A DNA stretch of 34,854 nucleotides from an uncultured Schlesneria sp. Its GTDB lineage: Bacteria > Planctomycetota > Planctomycetia > Planctomycetales > Planctomycetaceae. Positions 1 to 7,111 of the stretch are shown piece after piece. Under the pieces are notes generated by a model. That model worked only from the letters and a program-made list of their open reading frames with translations. It made no database searches and was not told the origin of the DNA. The translations under genes and the position numbers were made by a program. How positions within the stretch are numbered: position 1 is the stretch's first letter; each line of letters starts with the position of its first letter. The stretch lies in contig CAIOKO010000106.1 of assembly GCA_903858935.1 (NCBI GenBank), forward strand, positions 1-34,854, read 5' to 3'.

Positions 1-436
1 GCATCAGCTCGATGGGTGACAGTTTTTTCTGTGGGGCAGCAGGTTCTTCCGACTTTACCTCGGCAGGCGGTGTTGCGGGCTGGTCTCCTGCTGCGGCTGG
101 CGGCTGTTGTGCGTTTGCTTCAGCGGCCTTTCTGGCTCGCATCTGCTCGATGGGGGACAGTTTTTTCTGTGGGGCAGCAGGTTCTTCCGACTTTACCTCG
201 GCAGGCGATGTTGCGGGCTGGTCTGCTGCTGCGGCTGGTGGCTGTTGTGCGTTCGCTTCAGCGGCCTTTCTGGCCCGCATCTGCTCGATGGGTGACAGTT
301 TTTTCTGTGGGGCAGCAGGTTCTTCCGACTTTGTCTCGGCTGGCGGAGTTGCGGGCTGGTCTGCTGCTGCGGTTGTCGGCTCTTGTGCGTTCGCTTCTGC
401 TGCCTTTTTGGCCCGCATCTGCTCAAGCGGCGATAG
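1..436 (-). repeat. 138-bp tandem repeat array encoding 46-aa units
   Basis: The anchor GCTCGA (GCTCAA in the last copy) falls at 7, 145, 283 and 421, giving an exact 138-bp period. Each unit encodes a basic helix-like stretch, KLSPIEQMRARKAAEANAQ, followed by a Pro/Ala/Glu-rich spacer ending EEPAAPQK. Units differ by only a few substitutions, all in frame, which points to recent amplification or homogenisation. The array probably continues left of the window. Confidence 0.95.
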
Positions 437-1600
437 CTTTTTGGTTGCTGAGCCAGTTTGAAGCGGGGCCGACGTTGTGGCTGTAGCGGATCCCTTGTCA
501 GTAATGACCTGTGGCGGTGCCGCGCTTTCTGGGATTGTGCGAGGCCTTGCTTCAATTGGTGTAGTATTGCCCGTCGCACGGACAGCTGGCGATGCAACTG
601 GTTTTGCGATGACTTTAGGCGCTTCAGGCTGGCTGTCATTCAATTGTCGACAAAAGGCGGTCCAATCGCGAATGTCATCCATTCCCAGCGACAGATTCGT
701 ATTGGCAATGACTTGAACAACACCGTTTCGCACGATGAAAACGTCGAGTGGTTTCGAATCTGACCACGGTTCGCCCTCTTCACATATCACCTTGCCGGGC
801 GGGTAGATTTCCAGTGTGACATTGTCCTTGAGGGTTTGAATTTGCGATTCTGTGAGACCACTAAAGATCTGGAATTGCCGCAGATGTGTATCGAGCGTCC
901 GTCGGCTGTATTCCTCGTCCACTTTCTTTTGATGATTCGGGTCGTCACGAAGTGTTTCAAAAACGTTGCGGTTAAATTCCAGCAGGAGACAATCCACCCG
1001 GGCGATCACCGTCGCTGAACGGGGAGTGAATGATATACAGCTCATTTCACCGAAAATGTCCCCTTCCATTAGCGGCGCTTCGCGGGTCTTGTAATTAATA
1101 TCTGTCGGTCCGTCGCTGGGAATCGAACTCACTTGTCGAGACGGAGCCTTAGTTGAAGGTGAAAATAAACGTTCGAAGAAGCCCTTCGAACGAGTTCGAG
1201 GCGTGGACGGAACAATGACAGCTGTCAGGACCTGGCGATCTCGTTCGGGATCATTCGAAGGAGTCGACTGTATTTGAAGGTCCTTATCAAATTCACTTAA
1301 TCGATTTAGATCGTCGGCGTTGGGAATATAAAAAGCCGTGCCGCCGGCCTGCCCCTGCTGGAAAATGATCTGACCTTTGGAGTAGTTCCTCAGAACGATA
1401 CCGCCTGGAAGTTTTTCGGCAGAAATAGGTTTCTTCATTCTTCGGAACAGATCAAACTGATTAAGTAAACGTGAGTCTACAGGTTTATCCCCTGGACGTG
1501 GTTCAAGTTTGATTTCCGCCTTGACCGTTTTGGTCTCCGTCTTTGCCGTATGTTGAATTGGACTATTTGTTGGAGTGTTTGATTGCGTTCCGCCGTCCAT
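1..1600 (-). CDS. Cyclic-nucleotide-binding domain protein with C-terminal tandem repeats (3' end outside window)
   Basis: The frame is open from ATG at 1600 down to base 1, so at least 533 residues are present and the stop lies beyond the window. Two cNMP-fold segments are visible. The first (about residues 50-215) has the phosphate-cassette-like motif FGEMSC followed by PRSATV, but carries an insert of roughly 75 residues between its beta-roll halves. The second starts near FQIFSGLTE and reads through PPGKVICEEGEPW and VFIVRNGVVQVI. It then runs into a Pro/Ala-rich linker and 46-residue repeats before any second FGE motif appears, so the rest of the domain may lie outside the window. No signal peptide is seen, so a cytoplasmic protein is likely. 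It diverges from a multihaem cytochrome operon, which suggests a redox regulatory or electron-transfer partner. Ligand and function are inferred. A weak GAAG lies just before the ATG. Confidence 0.8.
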   Translation of the reverse strand, partial: MDGGTQSNTPTNSPIQHTAKTETKTVKAEIKLEPRPGDKPVDSRLLNQFDLFRRMKKPISAEKLPGGIVLRNYSKGQIIFQQGQAGGTAFYIPNADDLNRLSEFDKDLQIQSTPSNDPERDRQVLTAVIVPSTPRTRSKGFFERLFSPSTKAPSRQVSSIPSDGPTDINYKTREAPLMEGDIFGEMSCISFTPRSATVIARVDCLLLEFNRNVFETLRDDPNHQKKVDEEYSRRTLDTHLRQFQIFSGLTESQIQTLKDNVTLEIYPPGKVICEEGEPWSDSKPLDVFIVRNGVVQVIANTNLSLGMDDIRDWTAFCRQLNDSQPEAPKVIAKPVASPAVRATGNTTPIEARPRTIPESAAPPQVITDKGSATATTSAPLQTGSATKKLSPLEQMRAKKAAEANAQEPTTAAADQPATPPAETKSEEPAAPQKKLSPIEQMRARKAAEANAQQPPAAAADQPATSPAEVKSEEPAAPQKKLSPIEQMRARKAAEANAQQPPAAAGDQPATPPAEVKSEEPAAPQKKLSPIELM

Positions 1601-1740
1601 ATCTTCATTACTTCCAGTAGGAATTCGCGAACATCGTCAAAAATCGTGACGGTCGACTGTACAAATCTATCTTCGCGTTCCCCTCAGTTGTATGCTAGGA
1701 AAAAACATGGTTTGGTCGCCTGATTTTTTTGAGGTCTGCT
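1601..1740. promoter_or_regulatory. Divergent intergenic region with ribosome binding site for the rightward cytochrome operon
   Basis: This 140-bp gap separates the leftward cNMP gene from the rightward cytochrome operon and must hold both promoters. No convincing -35/-10 pair could be picked by eye. GAGGT at 1731-1735 sits 5 nt before a GTG at 1741 and decides that start. The alternative TTG at 1729 is in the same frame but has no comparable Shine-Dalgarno sequence. Confidence 0.5.
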
Positions 1741-2688
1741 GTGATTGTTGATCGTTCGCATTTTTCCTGGGCATCCTGGTGCATCGGAGTTACCTTCGGT
1801 GCATTGGTTCTCTATTGGGCCTATGCTCAAACGGAGCCCAATGGCCCCAGCGGAGGATCATGGCAGGGGATGCTTTATGGTGTGGCGGGGACGGGATGTA
1901 TGGTCTACGCCGGGCTTCTGGCTTGGCGTAAAACCGTTCCGAAATGGCAGGTGGGAACTGCGAAAATCTGGCTTCGTGGGCACATTTGGATTGGGCTTTT
2001 AAGTGTCCCACTGATTCTATGCCACTGTGGATTTCGATGGGGTGGGCTTCTCGAAAAATCCCTGATGGTCACATTTGGCCTGGTGATACTGAGCGGAATA
2101 TATGGACTTGCCGTTCAGCAACTGCTGCCTCGATTAATGACGTCTACGAGTCCCGCACAGGCGATTGCAGCCCAGTTAGATGTTGCCTGTGACCGATTGC
2201 GTCGCTCCACAGAAATTGCGGTACAACAGGCTTGCGGCACTACGTTTCTTGAACCACTTTCAACAAAGTCGAAAAACCCTGATCTGGCTGGGAATGCAGC
2301 GGCAGGGGCTGCAATGAATTCTTCGCAGGGGGGTATCGCGTCGCAGAAACAACTGGATCATCCGACGTTTTCGCCTACGCTGGAAGTTGCAAAGTTTTAC
2401 TGGGAACAGCTGGACACGTTTTTGAGGTCAGATGCAAATGTTTCGCACGATTTGGCGAATCCGACCTTAGCGGCCGCACGGTTTGCTCGGCTGGAAGAAA
2501 GTGTGACTGGTGACGAGCTTCCAAGGGTCATCAAGGAAATGCAGGCTGCGTGTGATGAACGAAGGCAACTGCTTTCTCAAGCCAGTGTTCACTGGTGGTT
2601 ACACGGTTGGCTGAATATTCATGTCCCGTTATCGGTGACATTGCTCGTGTTAGGATTATGTCACATTATCACGGCAATTTATTATTAA
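1741..2688 (+). CDS. Putative b-type cytochrome-like integral membrane protein
   Basis: The protein has about 315 residues with a GTG start chosen by the GAGGT site (an in-frame TTG at 1729 would add four residues). Hydrophobic segments lie near the N-terminus (ASWCIGVTFGALVLYW), then around GVAGTGCMVYAGLLAW, around HIWIGLLSVPLILCH, a following LMVTFGLVILSGIYGL, and a C-terminal helix NIHVPLSVTLLVLGL. Histidines sit in or beside these helices (GHIWIG, LCHCGFRW, WWLHGWLNIH, LCHIIT), the pattern expected of a membrane di-haem cytochrome b or ferric-reductase-like protein. A soluble loop of about 150 residues separates the last two helices. It is first in an operon with two multihaem c-type cytochromes, so a quinol-to-cytochrome role is plausible. 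The family is inferred from this pattern, not recognised with certainty. Confidence 0.7.
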   Translation: MIVDRSHFSWASWCIGVTFGALVLYWAYAQTEPNGPSGGSWQGMLYGVAGTGCMVYAGLLAWRKTVPKWQVGTAKIWLRGHIWIGLLSVPLILCHCGFRWGGLLEKSLMVTFGLVILSGIYGLAVQQLLPRLMTSTSPAQAIAAQLDVACDRLRRSTEIAVQQACGTTFLEPLSTKSKNPDLAGNAAAGAAMNSSQGGIASQKQLDHPTFSPTLEVAKFYWEQLDTFLRSDANVSHDLANPTLAAARFARLEESVTGDELPRVIKEMQAACDERRQLLSQASVHWWLHGWLNIHVPLSVTLLVLGLCHIITAIYY

Positions 2689-2761
2689 TGCGGAATGCGT
2701 ATGCCGGCGCGATAGTATTAAGAATTATTGTTTCGACTATTGATTTGGAAAAGCGAATAAC

Positions 2762-4405
2762 GTGGCTGACAAACGTCAACTGAAAACAATTGGAAGCCGG
2801 TACGATCTTGATGTTCTCCGGCATCGGGACCCTTATCGCTTGATGCGTTTTCGCCTTTCCGTCGTGTTTCTGCTTGGCTCGGTTCTTGCCTGTGTGCCGT
2901 GGCTACTCGGAGATCACCGTGCATTTGAATCACGGTGTGTCTCAAACGCTCATAAATCGTTTGAGCAGACTTGCAGCAAGTGCCATGACCAAACCGGCAC
3001 ACCAATATGGCGGATGATCAACTTCGATAACTCGCTGACTTCGACCTCCGATAAAAAGTGTCTGGCGTGTCACCGCAAAACTAGTAATGACCATCTGATG
3101 TCGGTGACGAATGCAGAAGAAATCATTTGGAAAGATCGCCATTCGGAGCTTAAGAAAACGTTGAATGGTGAGCTTGATCATTTGAAGTGTGCTGGCTGCC
3201 ACGATGAACATCGCGGTCTCACTGAATTGGGTCAGGTTCCAGACGCCCATTGTGCGAATTGCCACACAAAAGCAGACAGTTTGGTTAAGTCAGCAGACCC
3301 GGATAGAAAAAGAAGGTTCGATCTGAATTTTTCCGTTTTCTCCAAACATCCTCCGATATCGATCTGGCGAAAGCCCGAGCCTGGCAACGATTTGTACCCT
3401 AACAATCTTGTGACCTGGTCAAACGATCAAAAACCAGATCATCCTGAGGACGCTTCTGCGATTCGATTCAGTCATCATCGCCACCTTGATCCCCAGCTCA
3501 AGATTGCTGAAGGCAAGACGACCTCGCTCAATTGTGCCGATTGCCATCAGGCCGAACTCAACGGTGCCTATTTTCGACCAGTTAGCTATCAGCAACATTG
3601 TCATCAATGTCACAAGCTGGGCTTCACGTCGACTGAAGAGCTGCCGCATGCTGACCCCGAAATTGTTCAGGGGGTGATTCTCGACCGTCTGCTGAAGAAG
3701 CTGAAAAACAACGAGGATCGACCGGCGCAAACTGATGAAATTGGAGGTCCCACCAAGCCGCCCATTGTTTCCTCGTCGATCGATCTCGACCCAAAGCTGC
3801 AGTTGATTGGCGCCGCAATGCAGGACGAAGTTCGAGCGGAATTCCAAAAGCTCAAGGCTCAATTGTTTGAGCCGACAGGGATTGAGAACGTCGAATTGAG
3901 AGATCACACAAAAAGCGCCGTTGAAAAGTCGTGCACCAAATGTCACTTCACCGCACAAGACAATAAAGGGAGCGTCGGCTGGAGAATTGTTCCGACGAAG
4001 ATACCTTCCCAATGGATGACACACAGTCACTTCCGGCACGACCGCCATTTTTCCGTTGAATGTCAGATATGTCACACGCAGAACGGTGCCCTTAATGAAC
4101 AGGTTGCCCGCCAGGAATTTTATCCGGTCCTGGATGATCAACATAAATCGTCGACATCGATTTATGCCAGCATTTCAGCTCGAGACGTTTTGATGCCGAG
4201 AATTGAACTTTGTCAGCAATGCCACGGTGGTGGGGAATCGCGTGGCGAACGTGGTTCAGTCAGTGATAAGTGCGTCGATTGTCATAATTATCACCACACA
4301 TCTGCCAATGCCAGTTTCGGTCCGGAAATTAACAATTCGTTGAAAGACGGTCAGGCTGGTGCCGCTGACGCCAGGAAGATGCTCTCAATCAAAGGGGGCC
4401 AATGA
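2762..4405 (+). CDS. Membrane-anchored decahaem c-type cytochrome
   Basis: The protein has 547 residues from a GTG start; an internal ATG at 2843 just before the membrane helix is an alternative. One N-terminal transmembrane helix (RLSVVFLLGSVLACVPWLL) anchors a large extracytoplasmic domain. Ten CxxCH haem-attachment motifs can be counted: CSKCH, CLACH, CAGCH, CANCH, CADCH, CHQCH, CTKCH, CQICH, CQQCH and CVDCH. Many extra histidines (for example FSHHRH and HSHFRHDRH) can serve as distal haem ligands. This is the layout of cytochrome c3/c7-type electron conduits. The gene sits 73 nt after the b-type-like membrane protein and overlaps the next cytochrome by 4 nt (ATGA), so the three are very likely one operon. 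The electron acceptor cannot be deduced from the window. Confidence 0.9.
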   Translation: MADKRQLKTIGSRYDLDVLRHRDPYRLMRFRLSVVFLLGSVLACVPWLLGDHRAFESRCVSNAHKSFEQTCSKCHDQTGTPIWRMINFDNSLTSTSDKKCLACHRKTSNDHLMSVTNAEEIIWKDRHSELKKTLNGELDHLKCAGCHDEHRGLTELGQVPDAHCANCHTKADSLVKSADPDRKRRFDLNFSVFSKHPPISIWRKPEPGNDLYPNNLVTWSNDQKPDHPEDASAIRFSHHRHLDPQLKIAEGKTTSLNCADCHQAELNGAYFRPVSYQQHCHQCHKLGFTSTEELPHADPEIVQGVILDRLLKKLKNNEDRPAQTDEIGGPTKPPIVSSSIDLDPKLQLIGAAMQDEVRAEFQKLKAQLFEPTGIENVELRDHTKSAVEKSCTKCHFTAQDNKGSVGWRIVPTKIPSQWMTHSHFRHDRHFSVECQICHTQNGALNEQVARQEFYPVLDDQHKSSTSIYASISARDVLMPRIELCQQCHGGGESRGERGSVSDKCVDCHNYHHTSANASFGPEINNSLKDGQAGAADARKMLSIKGGQ

Positions 4406-5976
4406 AGTCTTCATCAAAGACGGGCGTCCCCCAGTGGATAATCAGGACGTACGGCTTCATTTCGAGTCGACCTTTAACATTTGTTACCCTCGGCTGGCTC
4501 GCCATTTCAGCTGGACTTGGACTCAAGACGGCATTAAAGAATGGGCCGCTCAGTCGATCGATCGTTGATTCACGCGCAACAGCTCTGGACTTTCCCGCGA
4601 ATCCCGGTTCTGCCGCCGAATTCCGAACGCAGTCCTGTTTCACCACTAACTGCCACGGAGCATTGCCCGGTGATTCAAGGCCTGCAGAAATTCGCCGTGA
4701 TGAATATCACGTATGGATTGGCGACCCGCATGCCAAGGCGAGTCGAACATTGCTGGGAAAAGAATCAGAAGCCATCTTTCAGCGTTTAGGAATTTTGACG
4801 CCAATGCCTCCGGATAAAGATGCAAGCGAAGCGACGCATCAGCATTGGAAGAACTGTCAGGCGTGTCACGACACGAATACACATTTGACCGTGACAAAAA
4901 CACCAGAAACGGTCGTGGCACCGGATCAAACCAATTATCTCGCCGAAGGGGTCAGTTGTGAATCGTGTCACGGTGATTCAAAAAAATGGTTACACAATCA
5001 TTACAGCGAAGGCTGGGGGAAAAAGACCTCTGCCGAGGATAAGCTTGGGCTTAACTTATTTTCTGCCGGTGACCTGCCAAACCGGATCGCACAATGTGCC
5101 ACATGTCACGTCGGGGGAGGGAAGGGAGATGTTAATCACGACCTGATTGCGGCCGGTCATCCTGCGCTGAAGTTCGAATATACGTGGTATCTTTCCCGCC
5201 TTCCCCAGCATTGGAAGTCAGGCCGCACAGTGGCCATCGGAAATCGATCGCGAGAGTGGTTTATCGGCCAGCTTGTCACAGCGATTGCTGCCTTAAATCA
5301 ACTCGAAAATCGAGCCAGTACGTGCGCGAAAATGGATGCGCGGGCTCAGCAGTCATCCTGGCCAGAATTGTCAGAATACAATTGTTTTGCCTGTCATCAC
5401 GACATCAAGGAGTCGTCCTGGAGACAACAGCAGCGAGGTTTTTCAGGTCTTGATCTGACGCAAAAAGAGAATAACCGCTTGGCAATGCCATGGGGAAATT
5501 GGAATTTAGAACTGATTCAGATCCTGGCGGATCAATTGAATTCATCTGAATCAAACGAGTTTTCCACGGCATTCAAGAAGCTTGACAAGATGCTTCAGGG
5601 AACGGAATTACCTGGCGCCGCAGAGACCTTAACACAATCAGAAATTGTCCGTAACAAACTGCAAAAATGGCTGAAAAGTTGTGAGTCGAAGGGCTTGGAC
5701 ACAGATCTTCTGGTTCGTGATGTCGTCATGAATCAGCATGAGAAGCTCGTTTCTTCATGGGATAAAACTGCCAGTGTACTTTTGGGGATATCAGCGACTC
5801 AACGTAACTCAACGCAATTAACTGAACAGCTTACGAGGGCTATGAATCAACTCAGGCTGCCCGCAGACACCGATAGCCCAAGAGGTTTTCGGCCCGAGCA
5901 GGTTCCAGACGACGCGGAAGGTGAGGACTGGGGTAAACTGCTGAAAAGTCTTGTCAAAGTTCCCACGACGCCGTGA
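4402..5976 (+). CDS. Cytochrome c554-like multihaem cytochrome c, membrane anchored
   Basis: The protein has 524 residues, and its ATG overlaps the stop of the decahaem gene (ATGA), implying translational coupling. An N-terminal helix spans residues 22-42. Four canonical haem motifs are seen, CQACH (C152), CESCH (C186), CATCH (C232) and CFACH (C328), plus an unusual CFTTNCH (C79-x4-C84-H85). The arrangement, with motifs well spread and additional histidines such as AAGHPALKFEY, resembles the cytochrome c554/c-prime group that receives or donates electrons in the periplasm. The C-terminal 180 residues have no haem motif and look helical. If CX4CH is used, the protein binds five haems. The context suggests it acts directly with the decahaem cytochrome. 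Confidence 0.87.
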   Translation: MKSSSKTGVPQWIIRTYGFISSRPLTFVTLGWLAISAGLGLKTALKNGPLSRSIVDSRATALDFPANPGSAAEFRTQSCFTTNCHGALPGDSRPAEIRRDEYHVWIGDPHAKASRTLLGKESEAIFQRLGILTPMPPDKDASEATHQHWKNCQACHDTNTHLTVTKTPETVVAPDQTNYLAEGVSCESCHGDSKKWLHNHYSEGWGKKTSAEDKLGLNLFSAGDLPNRIAQCATCHVGGGKGDVNHDLIAAGHPALKFEYTWYLSRLPQHWKSGRTVAIGNRSREWFIGQLVTAIAALNQLENRASTCAKMDARAQQSSWPELSEYNCFACHHDIKESSWRQQQRGFSGLDLTQKENNRLAMPWGNWNLELIQILADQLNSSESNEFSTAFKKLDKMLQGTELPGAAETLTQSEIVRNKLQKWLKSCESKGLDTDLLVRDVVMNQHEKLVSSWDKTASVLLGISATQRNSTQLTEQLTRAMNQLRLPADTDSPRGFRPEQVPDDAEGEDWGKLLKSLVKVPTTP

Positions 5977-5981
5977 ATATT

Positions 5982-5997
5982 CCGACCGAACTGTCGG
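5982..5997. terminator. Weak hairpin after the cytochrome operon
   Basis: CCGAC (5982-5986) pairs with GTCGG (5993-5997) across a 6-nt loop, 6 nt after the cytochrome stop and before the convergent adaptor gene. There is no strong T-run on either strand, so terminator activity is only a possibility. Confidence 0.25.
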
Positions 5998-6068
5998 GCT
6001 TGTTATAATCGCTTCGTGTTTCTTACTAACGTCGATTAGCGAGTATTAGTGTTCTAAAACTCTTTGTA

Positions 6069-6962
6069 TTAGTTTTTGTTGCGAGCAGTACGCTCGGCAG
6101 CAACTTCATTCGCGTCCTCGCGTTTTGATTTGATAAACATTGTTGCTGGCAAGCCGTCTTTCAAAAGATCGCGGCGATTTGTGACTTCAGCCCAGACGCG
6201 GACTTCCTGACTGACCTCGTTAATCGTCGGGGCGATGTGTTTGATCTGCCCTTCGAACCGCCGTTGTTTTTGTGGTTCCGCACCGGGTACTTCGACAACA
6301 ACGGCATCGCCGCGTTGAATGCGATGGCTGGATGCAACGGGAATAAATCCTTCGACTCGCATCGTGTCGAAATTGGCGATTTCCACTACCATTTCGCCCA
6401 CGCCCAAGGCTTCCCCCGGTTGCTTGCTGACCTGTAAGACGACACCGGAAAAAGGTGCTGTAATCCGGTACGATTCCAGTGTGACGTCCGCTTCCTTTTT
6501 TCTTAAGGTCGCCATCTGCTGATGGAAATCAGCCTGCTCAATCTGCAGAACGGCCTTCTCAGCTGCCAATCGTAGCTTCTTAATATCCAAGTCTGAAAAG
6601 CCACCTGGAATGCTTCGATTCAATTCCATTGCCTTCGAGTACTCCAAGGTCGCCAGTTCGCTGATTTTCTTATGCAGTCGAATATCAACCGTATTGGCCA
6701 TCTCTTTTTCCGCCAGAGCGAGTGTCTGTCGTGGCACGTCATCTTTCAAACTGGCGATCAACTGCCCTTTTTCAACGACGTCACCCTCGGTTACCGCGAT
6801 GTTTTGCACGATCCCCTGACGGGAGCCGGCGAGCGATGCTCGACGGACCAGGCCGATTCGACAATTCGTTACGATCAGTGGGGAATCGGGCGACTCGGCG
6901 ACAAGGCTTCCCGTGACCATCGCCATCGTTGCGGCTACAGCGATGACGCGGCGGTTGATCAT
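6069..6962 (-). CDS. Periplasmic adaptor protein (HlyD/RND membrane-fusion family)
   Basis: The open frame reaches 7031, but ATG at 6962 is the better start. It has GAAGGA 9 nt upstream and opens directly on a signal peptide, MINRRVIAVAATMAMVTG, cleaved near VAES. The mature protein shows the split biotinyl-lipoyl half-motifs of membrane-fusion proteins: GIVQNIAVTEGDVVEKGQLIA, then an alpha-helical hairpin of about 90 residues, then ITAPFSGVVLQVSKQPGEALG. A beta-barrel follows (MRVEGFIPVASSHRIQRGD). The total is 297 residues, on the short side for the family. Such adaptors bridge an inner-membrane transporter to an outer-membrane channel, yet no RND, ABC or MFS gene lies nearby. The partner may be the M50–HlyD membrane protein at 10546. 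It is transcribed divergently from the GAF–HlyD gene. Confidence 0.88.
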   Translation of the reverse strand: MINRRVIAVAATMAMVTGSLVAESPDSPLIVTNCRIGLVRRASLAGSRQGIVQNIAVTEGDVVEKGQLIASLKDDVPRQTLALAEKEMANTVDIRLHKKISELATLEYSKAMELNRSIPGGFSDLDIKKLRLAAEKAVLQIEQADFHQQMATLRKKEADVTLESYRITAPFSGVVLQVSKQPGEALGVGEMVVEIANFDTMRVEGFIPVASSHRIQRGDAVVVEVPGAEPQKQRRFEGQIKHIAPTINEVSQEVRVWAEVTNRRDLLKDGLPATMFIKSKREDANEVAAERTARNKN

Positions 6963-7111
6963 AAACGGACATCCTTCAAATTCAGGTACATTATCCTGCA
7001 TGCGTGTATCAGAGAATGAGGTTTTGATCAATCACAATTCCGCACTTGACCAGAACGAAACTTTCGATGAACGTGCTGCCGATTGTTTCGTAATTTGACG
7101 GGGCGTTTTAA

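Noticed and set aside
7-420. CRISPR-like regular repeats
   Set aside because: The 138-bp period has no spacers and encodes in-frame 46-aa units, so it is a protein repeat.
12-486. Rightward open frames over the tandem repeats
   Set aside because: They are antisense reflections of the 138-bp repeats of the leftward cNMP gene, whose frame is open over 1600 bp with domain motifs.
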